From an uncultured Bacteroidales bacterium (lineage in GTDB: Bacteria; Bacteroidota; Bacteroidia; Bacteroidales; UBA932), in the NCBI GenBank assembly GCA_944326355.1, contig CALVDO010000018.1:1-47303 (forward strand): a stretch of DNA of 47,303 nucleotides. Reading direction: 5' to 3'. Shown here piece after piece: positions 25,401 through 34,987 of this stretch (positions are counted from its first letter, which is position 1; every line of letters starts with the position of its first letter). The notes beneath the pieces were generated by a model. It was given only the letters and a program-made list of their open reading frames with translations, ran no database searches and had not been told where the DNA came from. The translations under genes were made by a program, and so were the position numbers.

Positions 25401-26963
25401 ATGACTACAAAACAAGATTTTATGCTGTACCCTATCGGAATCCAGAATTTTGAGAAACTCCGCGAAGGAGGATATGTCTATATTGACAAAACTGCAAAGA
25501 TACATAAACTCGTATCTGCCGGAGGATATTATTTCTTGAGCCGCCCTCGGCGCTTCGGGAAGAGCTTGCTAGTGTCCACGATAGAGTCGTACATGAGCGG
25601 CAGGAAAGACCTTTTCAACGGGTTGGCATTGGAAAAGCTGGAGACTGAATGGGCTGCATATCCGGTGCTGCATCTTGACTTGAGCGGGAAGGTTTACAAT
25701 ACGGCTGAAGACCTCGATGTCACACTTGATCAGCATCTCTGCAGATGGGAAGCATCATACGGAGTGAGTCCCCGTTATCAGCAGCCGGATGCACGGTTCA
25801 AGGATGTCATAGACGCAGCATATGCCGCCACAGGCCATCAGGTCGTGATTCTCATTGACGAATACGACAAGCCGATAATAGACAACCTTGACAATCCGGC
25901 ACTTCAGGATCATTACCGCAGCCTGCTGCAGGGATTCTACGGAGTGATGAAGGCAAAGGACGGCAGCATCCGCCTCGGGTTTCTTACCGGAGTGACCAAA
26001 ATTGGAAAAATGAGCGTATTCAGCGGGCTCAACAACCTTAACGATATTTCAATGGACCCCGAATACTCGGACATCTGCGGCATCAGCAGCTCCGACCTGC
26101 ACAAGTATTTCTCTGAGCCGGTCAAGGAACTCGCAGAAAGGAACAGCCAGACCGAGGATGAATGCTATTCCAAACTCAAGGAAATGTATGACGGCTACCA
26201 TTTCAGCGAAGACTCTGAAGGGATGTACAACCCGTTCAGCCTCCTGAACACGCTCCAAAAAAAGAGGTTCAGCGAGTACTGGTTCGAGACCGGCACGCCG
26301 TCATTCCTTGTAAAGGTCATGCAGCGGACATCATTCGACATCACTACGCTTTCCGACGAGGAAGTGGATTCGACGCTCTTGAGCAGCATAAACACGGTAT
26401 TCGAAAACCCGATTCCTCTGCTGTATCAGAGCGGATACCTTACCATTACCGGCTATGACAGGGAATTCGGTCTTTACCGGCTCGGATTCCCGAATTCCGA
26501 AGTCAAGACTGGTTTTCTGAACTTTATTTTCCAGTATTACATTCCGGGTGAGCCTACATCCGGAATCACCCTCATCTCAAAACTGGCACGTGCAGCGCGT
26601 ACAGGCAAGCCAGAAGAGATGATGCGCCTCCTAGAAGGCCTGTTCGCAAGGGCTAACTACCAGATTCAGGGAGATGCCGAGCGCGACTTCCAGTATGCCA
26701 TGTACCTCATATTCGAACTCCTCGGAGAATATGTCCGGACTGAATACCAGACCAGCAACGGACGCATCGACATCCTACTGCAGACCGAAGGCTACATCTA
26801 CACCATCGAGATCAAGACCGACGGCAGCGCCGACGAGGCCCTGGCACAGATTGAGGAGAAAGGCTACGCCAAAGCGTTTGCCGACGACAGCCGCAGGATC
26901 TTTAAAATAGGCGTGAATTTCGACAAGGCATCCCGCAGAATCGAGGAATGGAAAATCCTGTGA
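25401..26963 (+). CDS. AAA-ATPase-like / PD-(D/E)XK nuclease-like protein, copy B
   Basis: 520 aa, paralogue of copy A with the same domains: P-loop SRPRRFGKSLLVST, Walker B LIDEYDKPI, nuclease GRIDILL and EIKTDGS. DNA from about 25620 to 26290 and from about 26610 to the stop is almost identical to copy A. In contrast, residues about 15-40 (EKLREGGYVYIDKTAKIHKL) and a block of about 100 residues in the middle (VMQRTSFDITTLSDEEVD to ISKLARAARTG) are clearly diverged. The mosaic pattern suggests gene conversion or module exchange. ATG 25401 is matched to copy A. The gene is followed by an AT-rich terminator-like dyad. Confidence 0.88.
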   Translation: MTTKQDFMLYPIGIQNFEKLREGGYVYIDKTAKIHKLVSAGGYYFLSRPRRFGKSLLVSTIESYMSGRKDLFNGLALEKLETEWAAYPVLHLDLSGKVYNTAEDLDVTLDQHLCRWEASYGVSPRYQQPDARFKDVIDAAYAATGHQVVILIDEYDKPIIDNLDNPALQDHYRSLLQGFYGVMKAKDGSIRLGFLTGVTKIGKMSVFSGLNNLNDISMDPEYSDICGISSSDLHKYFSEPVKELAERNSQTEDECYSKLKEMYDGYHFSEDSEGMYNPFSLLNTLQKKRFSEYWFETGTPSFLVKVMQRTSFDITTLSDEEVDSTLLSSINTVFENPIPLLYQSGYLTITGYDREFGLYRLGFPNSEVKTGFLNFIFQYYIPGEPTSGITLISKLARAARTGKPEEMMRLLEGLFARANYQIQGDAERDFQYAMYLIFELLGEYVRTEYQTSNGRIDILLQTEGYIYTIEIKTDGSADEALAQIEEKGYAKAFADDSRRIFKIGVNFDKASRRIEEWKIL

Positions 26964-27036
26964 CCGCTCTCCATTCTCTGCCGCTTTGAAAAGAACGCCA
27001 CAGCTACCCTTTTAGTCAGAGGAGAATAAGAATTAG

Positions 27037-27090
27037 GGCTTATAACGCATTATAATAAGTTAAATCACTTATTTTTTAATTTTATAAGCC
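27037..27090 (+). terminator. Nested stem-loop / terminator after copy B
   Basis: Outer arms GGCTTATAA (27037-27045) and TTATAAGCC (27082-27090); inner hairpin AATAAGT-TAAATC-ACTTATT (27054-27073) followed directly by a T-run. This is consistent with a terminator of copy B. The outer dyad may instead be an operator for the promoter at 27107. Confidence 0.55.
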
Positions 27091-27106
27091 TATTAACTTA
27101 TAATAT

Positions 27107-27138
27107 TTTGATCGGCAGAGATATTATTCATACCTTTG
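27107..27138 (+). promoter_or_regulatory. Near-perfect Bacteroidetes promoter before the SatD-like pseudogene
   Basis: -33 TTTG (27107-27110), exactly 20 nt spacer, -7 TACCTTTG (27131-27138). Predicted start near 27142; ATG at 27169. It is the best consensus promoter in the window, yet the gene behind it is broken. Confidence 0.8.
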
Positions 27139-27168
27139 CATTGAACAGTAACTCAAACGTATTCATCT

Positions 27169-27912
27169 ATGTATGCGGCCATTTCTGCCGATATAGTTTC
27201 TTCTACATCTTTATGTATTGAAGAAACCATCGCTTTAAAACAAAGGATAAAAGAATAGTTTTCTGTCCTTGAAAATAGATTTCCCGGATTTGGGGCAGGC
27301 AAATAAAGGGAGATTACATAGAATGCCTGTTGCCTTCAGCTAAGGACAGTTTCAGAGCCGCTCTCATTATTAAGAGTTGCATTAAATCTTTTCCTGTTGC
27401 AGAATCAAAAAAGAAAAAACTGTTCCAAACATACGGAATCCGCATAGCTATTGGAATAGGTGATATGCGGATTGTAGAAAAGGAACACGGCATAATGGAT
27501 GGAGAGGCGATTTATTTGTCAGGCCGGTCGTTAAGCGGAATGGGTAATCCGAACAAAAACGGTACATTCCTTATTGAACCTGCTGATAAGCAACTCAAAC
27601 CGGCTTTGCAGACTGTCGGTATGCTGACCGATGCTTTACTCAATAATACTACAAAACGGCAGAGTGAAGTCATATATTATAAACTTTTATCAAAAAGCGA
27701 GCAAGAAATAGCAGATATATTAGGCGTCAAACAGTCTGGGATAAAAATGCAGGAGCTCTCATTGGTAATTAGGAAAGAATCCTTATACATTGACATTTGT
27801 CATGACAGGACAATACGAAGCTGTGGGATTCATCATAGCCGCAAAATCTTTACTCCGATTTAAAGATACAGACACTGCCAAAACAGAATATGTACTGGCC
27901 GGAACAGAATAA
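27169..27912 (+). pseudogene. Broken SatD-like gene
   Basis: The frame opens with MYAAISADIVSSTSLCIEE, typical of the SatD-like family N-terminus, but stops at a TAG after 29 codons. Coding resumes in the same frame (FSVLENRFPGF), then shifts near 27290 where one base appears to be missing, and continues as LPSAKDSFRAALIIKSC. A middle part contains a helix-turn-helix-like SEQEIADILGVKQSGI. A further frameshift near 27750 moves the tail to MTGQYEAVGFIIAAKSLL, ending at 27910-27912. At least one nonsense and two frame changes make function very unlikely. The promoter upstream is intact, so decay may be recent. Confidence 0.8.
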
Positions 27913-28222
27913 TTCGATCAGCGACATCGGCCATACCCAAAGTTCCTTGTCAGAGCAAGTGAAAACGCTATCAGCGAATGTATCATCCAATGCCAATGAC
28001 ATTATAAATGACATTGCAAACCTTAAACTCCTGTGCACAAAGATCCAAACTCAGCTTGATTCATACCATAAAATTCACCAAACATCTACTGACAATATAA
28101 AACAAGAAATAAAGTCGATACAACTGGAAATCGATAAGGAAATCAAGAACAGCAGACGTTTAAATGTCGCAATTCTAATCATTGTAATTATCTGCCTAAT
28201 ACTTCAGATCGTCATTAAATGA
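27890..28222 (+). CDS. Coiled-coil protein with C-terminal membrane anchor
   Basis: 110 aa. The body is a long helical coiled coil (SLSEQVKTLSANVSSN to SIQLEIDKEIKNSRR), and the last 18 residues form a hydrophobic tail (VAILIIVIICLILQIVIK), so it is probably tail-anchored in the inner membrane. No enzyme motif or family recognised. The start overlaps the last 23 bp of the SatD-like pseudogene, consistent with former coupling to it. Its 3' end is 8 bp from the convergent uvrA2 gene. A later start is possible. Confidence 0.6.
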   Translation: MYWPEQNNSISDIGHTQSSLSEQVKTLSANVSSNANDIINDIANLKLLCTKIQTQLDSYHKIHQTSTDNIKQEIKSIQLEIDKEIKNSRRLNVAILIIVIICLILQIVIK

Positions 28223-28230
28223 CACCTTAG

Positions 28231-30714
28231 TTAATGCAAAAACCTTCCCGTGACGCTTGCGGGGTCGGCGGCGATCTGATCCGGAGTGCCCTGGGAGACG
28301 ATTCGGCCGCCTTGGTCGCCTCCGCCCGGGCCGAGGTCGATGACATAGTCGCTGCTTGCGATGACGTCGAGGTCATGCTCGATGACGATGACGGTGGCGC
28401 CGAGATCGAGCAGGCTCTGGAAGACGCCGAGAAGAGTGCGGGTGTCGAGCAGATGCAGGCCTATCGTAGGCTCGTCGAAAACAAAGACGCTGTCATCCTG
28501 CCTTGCGCCCATCTCCGATGAAAGCTTCAGACGCTGGGCCTCGCCGCCGGACAGGCTCGTGGTCGCCTCGCCGAGTGTGACATAGCCCAGACCTATGCGG
28601 GAAAGGGAATCGAGACGGGACTTCAGCACCTTGTGGCGGGAAAGAGCCTCTGCGGCCTCGTCCACATCCATCTTCATCAGATCCGGAAGGGAAAGACTCG
28701 CGCCATCGGAGGATTCGATGCGGAACTCCTCCGCCCTTCTGGCGTAACGCGAACCCCGGCACTCAGGACACGGGATATCCACATCGGGCAGGAACTGCAC
28801 ATCGAGGCTCACGGTGCCGGTGCCGTCACAGGTGGGACAGCGCAGAGCCCCGGTGTTGTAGGAGAAGTCGCCCGCCTTGACTGAGGCTGACTGTGCCGCA
28901 GGAGTTCTGGCGAACAGGCGGCGCAGGTCATCATGCACATCGGCGTATGTCGCCACGGTAGACCGCACATTCGCCCCGATCGGAGTAGAGTCCACCAGCT
29001 TGACGTTTCTTATGCCGTCGGCAGAAATGCTCTTGACATGGTCCGGCAGCCGCTCCCCTCGCGTCAGAGCCTGCAGAGCCGGCACAAGGCTTTCGAGAAT
29101 CATCGTCGTCTTGCCCGAGCCGGAGACACCGGTAATTGCGACCATTCGCCCCTTCGGGATGCGTACATGAAGCGGCCGGACGGTATGTATGCTCCCGGTT
29201 TCCATCTCTATCACGCCTTTTGAGAACATCCCGTCCTCAGCAGCTCTCGTGCGCACGGACTCCGGCTTTGCAGCCGATAGGAATGGGCCTATCTTCGACT
29301 TCGGATCCGCCTCGATTTCCGCCACAGTCCCCTGCGCTATGATCCCGCCGCCTCCTGAGCCGGCCTTCGGGCCCAGCTCTATCATCCAGTCGGCATTGCG
29401 GAGAATCCTCGGCTCATGATCGACGAGCAGCACTGAATTGCCGTCGTCAGTCAGATCCTTCATCACTCTTACGAGCCCGTCCATGTTGACCGGATGCAGA
29501 CCGATAGACGGCTCGTCGAGAACATATATCACGCCCGTAGTCCTGTTGCGCACACAGCGGGCGAGCTGCATCCTCTGCCTCTCGCCGGTAGAAAGAGTAG
29601 ATCCCGCCCTGTCTAGGCTGAGATATGAAAGGCCGAGCTCCAGAAGACGCCGCGAAGTGTCGAAATACGACTGGCTTATGCTTTCACACATCGGCCGCAT
29701 CTCCTCCGGAAGCCATGCAGGAATGCCTCTGACCCACTCGTCAAGCTGAACGAGGGTCATCTCGCAGGCCTGGGCGAGACTGATGCCCATGATTCGCGGC
29801 GCAAGTGCGGCCTCGCTCAGCCTTGTGCCGTGGCAGTCCGGACAGACGTCCTGCCGAAGGAATTTCTCTACCCGCTTCATCCCCTTGTCGTCCTTGACTT
29901 TGGCCAAGGCGTTCTCTACCGTGTAGACGGCGCTGTAATAGGTGAAGTCCATCTCCCCGGACACCTCGGAAGTCTTGCTCTTGTAAAGGATATGCTTCTT
30001 GACCGCCGGACCGTCATAGACTATGGCCTTCTCCTCCGGAGTCAGGTCTCTGAAGGGCACGTCGGTGCGCACGCCCATAGCCCGGCATACATCCGTCATG
30101 AGAGCCCACATCAGTGAGTTCCACGGAGCGACGGCCCCCTGGTCGATGGTCAGGCTCTCGTCAGGGATCAGAGTCGAGCGGTCGACGGTCATCACCGTTC
30201 CTATTCCTCCGCATCTCCGGCAGGCCCCGCCTCCGTTGAAAGACAGTTCCTCTGCAGAAGGAGCGAAAAAGTGTGCCCCGCATTCGGGGCATACAATCTC
30301 CTTACCGGCCGCCACATCAAGCGTAGGGGGACAGTAGTGACCATTCGGACAGCGATGGCTCGCCAGCCTTGAAAACATGAGCCTCAGGCTGTTGAGCAGC
30401 TCCGTCCCCGTGCCGAAAGTGCTGCGGATGCCGGGAACGCCGGGACGCTGGCGGAGGGCGATCGCCGCCGGCACATGCAGAATCTCGTCCACATCGGCCT
30501 TCGGGGCCTGTGATATGCGGCGTCGTGTGTAGGTGGAAAGCGCCTCCAGATAGCGCCTGGAGCCCTCGGCATATACGACGCCGAGGGCCAGAGACGATTT
30601 TCCTGAGCCTGACACACCGGCCACTCCCACAATCCTGTTGAGAGGTATGTCTACGTCAAGATTCTTCAGATTGTGCACTCTGGCCCCGCGTATTTCGATA
30701 TTATCCCTTTTCAT
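28231..30714 (-). CDS. Class II UvrA-like ABC excinuclease subunit (UvrA2)
   Basis: 827 aa, shorter than canonical UvrA (about 940). Two ABC ATPase modules: Walker [14 protein letters not shown] (about 33) and [13 protein letters not shown] (about 530); signatures [14 protein letters not shown] and [19 protein letters not shown] (about 723); Walker [13 protein letters not shown] and [13 protein letters not shown]. Zinc-binding Cys pairs occur in CPECG...CRRCGG and CPTCDGTGT...CPECRGSR. The short length fits class II UvrA, which lacks the UvrB-binding region and is tied to DNA-damage tolerance or drug resistance rather than core repair. It has its own promoter (30739-30746) with a leader of about 21 nt. 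Confidence 0.9.
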   Translation of the reverse strand: MKRDNIEIRGARVHNLKNLDVDIPLNRIVGVAGVSGSGKSSLALGVVYAEGSRRYLEALSTYTRRRISQAPKADVDEILHVPAAIALRQRPGVPGIRSTFGTGTELLNSLRLMFSRLASHRCPNGHYCPPTLDVAAGKEIVCPECGAHFFAPSAEELSFNGGGACRRCGGIGTVMTVDRSTLIPDESLTIDQGAVAPWNSLMWALMTDVCRAMGVRTDVPFRDLTPEEKAIVYDGPAVKKHILYKSKTSEVSGEMDFTYYSAVYTVENALAKVKDDKGMKRVEKFLRQDVCPDCHGTRLSEAALAPRIMGISLAQACEMTLVQLDEWVRGIPAWLPEEMRPMCESISQSYFDTSRRLLELGLSYLSLDRAGSTLSTGERQRMQLARCVRNRTTGVIYVLDEPSIGLHPVNMDGLVRVMKDLTDDGNSVLLVDHEPRILRNADWMIELGPKAGSGGGGIIAQGTVAEIEADPKSKIGPFLSAAKPESVRTRAAEDGMFSKGVIEMETGSIHTVRPLHVRIPKGRMVAITGVSGSGKTTMILESLVPALQALTRGERLPDHVKSISADGIRNVKLVDSTPIGANVRSTVATYADVHDDLRRLFARTPAAQSASVKAGDFSYNTGALRCPTCDGTGTVSLDVQFLPDVDIPCPECRGSRYARRAEEFRIESSDGASLSLPDLMKMDVDEAAEALSRHKVLKSRLDSLSRIGLGYVTLGEATTSLSGGEAQRLKLSSEMGARQDDSVFVFDEPTIGLHLLDTRTLLGVFQSLLDLGATVIVIEHDLDVIASSDYVIDLGPGGGDQGGRIVSQGTPDQIAADPASVTGRFLH

Positions 30715-30738
30715 GCCGTATCATCTCTTTTGTCGCCG

Positions 30739-30746
30739 CAAAGATA
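30739..30746 (-). promoter_or_regulatory. -7 promoter box of uvrA2
   Basis: Minus-strand TATCTTTG (plus CAAAGATA), an exact match, about 25 nt before ATG 30714. Unlike rtcB and the AAA gene, no TGTGCCA dyad is found next to it. Confidence 0.65.
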
Positions 30747-30836
30747 GCACAATCCGACAAAGACAGTATGACAGAAAAGACAGTACGCCCCGAAAAGACA
30801 GCGGGACAAAAGCAGGACCAGTCACACAGACGCAGA

Positions 30837-32915
30837 TTAAAAGCCGATGCGCCTGCCCTTTGCTCCTCCGGAGATACGCTCCTGCGAGCAAAGTGTCCTA
30901 AGTCGTTCGAAATCCGGCTTTTCTCCGTACAGGACCTCATTCATCACGGCCTTGCGGACGATGTTGTCAATCTCGCCTCCGGAGAAGTCGTAGTCCTCGG
31001 CCAGAGCCTTTGCCTGCGACTCGGCGAGATCCGGCAGCTTGTCTCTCCAGATTTTCGCCACGGCATCTGCTCCCGGCCTTTCAAACCTCACCTTGAAGAG
31101 GAATCTTCGCTCGAAGGCAGGATCCAGATTGCCTTCGAGGTTGGTTGTGGCCACCATTATGCCGTCAAGCTTCTCCATCTCCTCGAGAATGATGTTCTGG
31201 ATGGCGTTTTCCGTCTGGTCGACCGACTGTCCCGGATTCTCAGTCCTCCGTCCGAATATGGCGTCCGCCTCATTAAAGAAGAGAATCGGCACATTCGAAC
31301 TGTGACGGCAGGCGCGGGCATACCTCTTGAACACGCCGCGCACAAGTTTCTGGCTCTCCCCGTACCAGCAGGTCTTCATCTCGGAGATGTCCACCTGCAT
31401 GACACTTTTGCCGAGAGCCTTTGCAATCTGGTAGACCGACTCCGTCTTTCCCGTGCCCGGGTCACCGTAGAAGAGAGCAGCCACGCCGGACGGAAGCGCC
31501 TTCCCCGCAAGACGGGTCTTCAGCACGTCATAATTGCCCTCTCTGAGGCTGTCCCGCAGGAAAGAGAGCTGCGACTCAAGCTCCGGAGTGAAGAACAGCC
31601 GCTTCTCCTTGATCATATCCGGCTGCAGGAAACCGTTGTCAGTGACGCCCGACGTGAACAGGTCAAAATCCTCCCCGAGAAACAGCTCCTTGCCAGTTTC
31701 CGTCAGCTCCAGCGGCACGCCGCCGAAGAATCCGGCCGACCCGAGCTCCACAAGCTCCTGCTTCAGCAGGACATGGCTGCCGCCGATGAACTTCTGCTTC
31801 TCGACTATCCTGGTCCTCTCGTCATCGAACATGGACTCCACCAGAGAGTCCGCCGTCGGCTTCCGGCCGGTCAGTCCTCTGCAGACTGCATAGAATATCG
31901 CCCTGTCCATGCTGTCCGGCAGCTTCTCCTGCACGGCCTTAACCAGAGGGAGATCATGAGCCCTCTTCTCAAGAGCAAGAATCTTACGATGAAGCCGAGC
32001 CGTCGGATAATGCCTCGATTCTCGCTCATCTATAAGACTTTCCACCTCCCTGACAAAGGTATATCTGTCAAGATTCCTCTCGGACGAGAACAGATGAATG
32101 TCCTCGCGAAGGAAGATCTGCCGACCTGCGTCAGAAAGAGCCAGCTTGTAATCAGTGCCGTCCGCCCAGCACTCGAGAAGCCCGGCGCTGAGAAGGGGAT
32201 GCGTACCCGCGGCGAACTTGCGCTTGACACTCATTATCTTGCCCGTCCGGTCATAGATGTCTTCAAGAGTGACGTTCAGGTCAGTCGGAGAGTTGTCGTT
32301 GCGATCATTAATGAAGTCATGACAGCAGTCGTAGAAGAACACCCGCGAGGCGAGGTCGGGAATCTGCGACTTCATGTCCTCGATAAACGCCGGTGCACTG
32401 CAGGCATGCTCAAGACCGGAAACAGTCTCCAGAAGCATGTCCGTATCCATGTCGTTGCTTCTCCTGTTCTCCACCAGATTGCCGACAGCCTTCACGAAAT
32501 CAAATCTGTCCATCGCAAACTCCGGGGCCGCCGAGATTTTGACAGGCTTCCTGTCGAGGATGCTATCAAATGCCAGTCTGTCGACCTTGAAATTGGTCTT
32601 GGTGAACTCACGGGCATAATCGTCGGCACGGCGTATGATCCCCATCTCAAGCAGGCGGTCGATGTCGGCCTTGTGCTCAAGCACGTCAATCGTGGAGATG
32701 CCGAAATAGTATGAGATGTCGCTGATGTCCGTCCGGCTGTCTCCGCACTGTCTGTCGAAAATCGCAATGAACAGGACTGTCTGCATCGCATTCAGCCCAA
32801 GATACTCGCCAAGCTCCCTGATTTCGGTCTCAACAGTCTTGAGGTTTGCCAGCTTCTTGTCCTTGAGTTTTCCGGCAACTTTTCTAATGACCTCGATAGC
32901 ATTGTATTCTCCCAT
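30837..32915 (-). CDS. Large AAA+ ATPase with long helical N-terminal region
   Basis: 692 aa. The C-terminal AAA+ module (about residues 450-680) has Walker [17 protein letters not shown] (about 485), a Walker B-like [12 protein letters not shown] (about 542; Asn where Asp is usual), sensor [12 protein letters not shown] and an arginine finger FERRFLFKV. The N-terminal 450 residues are mainly helical with repeated winged-helix-like blocks ([39 protein letters not shown]) and resemble no domain I can name. ATG 32915 ([12 protein letters not shown]) is chosen because the longer ORF start would lie on the -7 box. The gene follows the WYL regulator with a 107-bp gap but has its own promoter and the dyad shared with rtcB. 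Confidence 0.82.
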   Translation of the reverse strand: MGEYNAIEVIRKVAGKLKDKKLANLKTVETEIRELGEYLGLNAMQTVLFIAIFDRQCGDSRTDISDISYYFGISTIDVLEHKADIDRLLEMGIIRRADDYAREFTKTNFKVDRLAFDSILDRKPVKISAAPEFAMDRFDFVKAVGNLVENRRSNDMDTDMLLETVSGLEHACSAPAFIEDMKSQIPDLASRVFFYDCCHDFINDRNDNSPTDLNVTLEDIYDRTGKIMSVKRKFAAGTHPLLSAGLLECWADGTDYKLALSDAGRQIFLREDIHLFSSERNLDRYTFVREVESLIDERESRHYPTARLHRKILALEKRAHDLPLVKAVQEKLPDSMDRAIFYAVCRGLTGRKPTADSLVESMFDDERTRIVEKQKFIGGSHVLLKQELVELGSAGFFGGVPLELTETGKELFLGEDFDLFTSGVTDNGFLQPDMIKEKRLFFTPELESQLSFLRDSLREGNYDVLKTRLAGKALPSGVAALFYGDPGTGKTESVYQIAKALGKSVMQVDISEMKTCWYGESQKLVRGVFKRYARACRHSSNVPILFFNEADAIFGRRTENPGQSVDQTENAIQNIILEEMEKLDGIMVATTNLEGNLDPAFERRFLFKVRFERPGADAVAKIWRDKLPDLAESQAKALAEDYDFSGGEIDNIVRKAVMNEVLYGEKPDFERLRTLCSQERISGGAKGRRIGF

Positions 32916-32958
32916 GTCTCCCTTGCTTTTCCGCAGCGGGACCGTCCCGTTGCTTCTG

Positions 32959-32994
32959 CAAAGGTAGAATCTCATTGTGCCAAATTATGGCATA
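32959..32994 (-). promoter_or_regulatory. AAA ATPase promoter with 19-bp dyad operator
   Basis: Minus-strand -7 box TACCTTTG (plus 32959-32966). Nine bp upstream of it, plus 32976-32994 reads TGTGCCAAATTATGGCATA, an inverted repeat TGCCA-N5-TGGCA. Ten leading bases and the spacing to the -7 box are identical to the rtcB site at 21798-21816. Transcription would start near 32955, giving a 40-nt leader. Confidence 0.7.
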
Positions 32995-33022
32995 GACAAA
33001 TCTGATTGATCCGGAGCAAGCC

Positions 33023-33988
33023 TTAATCTCCGCACTCGTCCGCCTCATCCGCTCCAGCGGCAGGGCTCTCATAAAGCCGGGCCATCGCCCTGATCTCATC
33101 GGCCATCTGCTGCCTGAACCATTCCGGACTGAGCACTTCTAAGTTAGCCCCCCGTGACAGGAGCTCCTGCCTGAAGTCGAAAGTCGGACGGAGACGGAAT
33201 CTGAAGACGGACCAGTCCTTCTCTTTCCTGATCTCCGTCTGTGACGGATGAAGCGGAAGCGACCTGAGATACTGCTGCTGATTGCCAGTCACCCTGATGT
33301 CCACCGTCTCCACTTTGCCTGCGTCAGTGATGATGCCGTAGTAGCCCCTGAAGTATTCCTTCACGGAGAAGTCCTCAGGCATCTCAAATTCCCGGAACGT
33401 CTTTTCAACGGACTCTATCCTGTCGAGGGCGAATGTCCTCATCGCATTCCTCCTGTGGCTATAGCCTATCAGATACCACCTCCGGCTGAAGATTCTGAGC
33501 GCATACGGGTCAACCTCCACGTCGGCAACGTCATTTCTCCAGTAGCTATGATGCCGTATGATGATTCTCACGCCTTCGCGCATCGCACCGATGATGGTGG
33601 CGAGGTGCTTCTGTCCTGAAGGCACTTCCTCAAACATTATCCTGTCCTTCAGCGAAACGCTTTCCCTGAGAGTGTTGCTGAGAGACATGGACTCGAGAAT
33701 CCACTTCTTCATTCCCCCGCCGAAGAAGTCGTCCTGATTGACTATATAGTACTCATTGTAGCGGTTGCACTCCACATCGATGCCGAACATGGTCTCGATG
33801 GCCTCGAGATAGCGCTGGAATGTCCTGGCCGGGAGATTGTCTCTCCCGTCGCTCAGACAGGAGCCCGCCCACTTCTCTCTGATATCTCTCAGTGTGATGG
33901 GGCCGTATGAGTTTATGGTGTCGGCGAGCCAGACATATCTCCTGTAGAGCTCGGCCGCCGACACCTTTCCTATGGTCTCACGCGACAT
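33023..33988 (-). CDS. WYL-domain transcriptional regulator
   Basis: 321 aa. The N-terminal region (about 1-85) is a winged-helix type DNA-binding part (AELYRRYVWLADTINSYG, TFQRYLEAIETMFG). The WYL domain follows: VDPYALRIFSRRWYLIGYS contains the Trp-Tyr-Leu motif (about 168), with HRRNAMRTFALDRIESVE after it. A C-terminal WCX-like extension completes the usual form. WYL proteins sense nucleic acids or nucleotides and often control defence or DNA-damage genes. ATG 33988 sits one base after the SPFH stop codon; an ATG at 34003 inside that gene is less likely. It belongs to the nfeD-SPFH-WYL transcript and precedes the AAA gene, a likely target. Confidence 0.9.
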   Translation of the reverse strand: MSRETIGKVSAAELYRRYVWLADTINSYGPITLRDIREKWAGSCLSDGRDNLPARTFQRYLEAIETMFGIDVECNRYNEYYIVNQDDFFGGGMKKWILESMSLSNTLRESVSLKDRIMFEEVPSGQKHLATIIGAMREGVRIIIRHHSYWRNDVADVEVDPYALRIFSRRWYLIGYSHRRNAMRTFALDRIESVEKTFREFEMPEDFSVKEYFRGYYGIITDAGKVETVDIRVTGNQQQYLRSLPLHPSQTEIRKEKDWSVFRFRLRPTFDFRQELLSRGANLEVLSPEWFRQQMADEIRAMARLYESPAAGADEADECGD

Positions 33989-33989
33989 G

Positions 33990-34970
33990 TCATTTCTTAT
34001 CAAAGAGATCCTTTATGCCTCCGAGCGAGCTGAGCATGGAAGAGGCCTCATACGGCATATAGACGGTCTTGTTGTCCTTGCCACTCACCATCTCCTTCAT
34101 GGTCTCGATGTACTTCACCGCAAGCATGTAGGCAGCCGGATCGGACTGTGTTCCCCTGATGGCCTCAGCTATCTTGGAGATGGCTTCAGCCTCTGCCTCC
34201 GCCTGCAGAATCTTGGCCTGAGCCTCTCCCTCGGCAATGAGTATCTGAGACTGCTTGTCCGCCATCGCCTTGTTGATCTGCGACTCCTTGTCGCCCTCGG
34301 ACTGGAGGATGGCCGACGTCTTCTCACCTTCCGCCTTAAGGATCTTCGCCCTTCTCTCACGCTCGGCCTGCATCTGCTGTTCCATCGCGTTGCGGACGCT
34401 CGCAGGCGGCGTGATATCCTGGAGCTCTACCCGGTTGACCTTCACTCCCCATTTGTTGGAGGCATCGTCGAGGACGGCGCGCAGCTTCGAGTTGATGGTG
34501 TCGCGGGAAGTGAGGGTCTCGTCAAGTTCGAGTTCGCCGATGACATTTCGCAAGGTGGTCTGGGTCAGCTTCTCAATCGCATTCGGAAGATTGTCGATCT
34601 CATACACCGCCTTGAACGGATCGGTAATCTGGAAATACAGGAGGGCATTGATGCGCGTGGTCACATTGTCCTTGGTGATGACGCTCTGCTCAGGGAAGTC
34701 GTACACCTGTTCCCTGAGGTCTATCTTGTCCGAAAGCCTCACCATGACACGGTTCTCCCCGTCGTAGCCCTCGCGGACGAAGCGCACATATATCTTGCGC
34801 GGCTTGTCAAGGATAGGCCAGATGATGTTGATGCCGGAAGAGAGCGTGCTGTGGTAGCGGCCGAGCCTCTCAATCACTTTTGTCTCGCCCTGCTGGATGA
34901 TCTTCAGACCCATAAGGGCAAAAATAATGACGATCAGGGCAATGAGCCCCACAATGATTAGTGTTCCCAT
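33990..34970 (-). CDS. SPFH/Band 7 membrane protein (QmcA/stomatin-like)
   Basis: 326 aa. An N-terminal membrane helix (LIIVGLIALIVIIFALMG) is followed by the SPFH domain (QQGETKVIERLGRYHSTL through NKWGVKVNRVELQDITPP, about 25-190) and an Ala/Glu-rich coiled coil (about 190-265) that drives oligomerisation. Family members form large membrane microdomain cages and pair with NfeD proteins, which is the case here: the nfeD gene lies 17 bp upstream. The stop codon is separated by one base from the WYL start, so all three are coupled. Confidence 0.93.
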   Translation of the reverse strand: MGTLIIVGLIALIVIIFALMGLKIIQQGETKVIERLGRYHSTLSSGINIIWPILDKPRKIYVRFVREGYDGENRVMVRLSDKIDLREQVYDFPEQSVITKDNVTTRINALLYFQITDPFKAVYEIDNLPNAIEKLTQTTLRNVIGELELDETLTSRDTINSKLRAVLDDASNKWGVKVNRVELQDITPPASVRNAMEQQMQAERERRAKILKAEGEKTSAILQSEGDKESQINKAMADKQSQILIAEGEAQAKILQAEAEAEAISKIAEAIRGTQSDPAAYMLAVKYIETMKEMVSGKDNKTVYMPYEASSMLSSLGGIKDLFDKK

Positions 34971-34987
34971 TTCTTTTATGATTTGAC

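Noticed and set aside
22325..26963. Composite transposon formed by the two AAA/PD-(D/E)XK genes
   Set aside because: No transposase domain, terminal inverted repeats or target duplications were seen; the pair is better explained by gene duplication.
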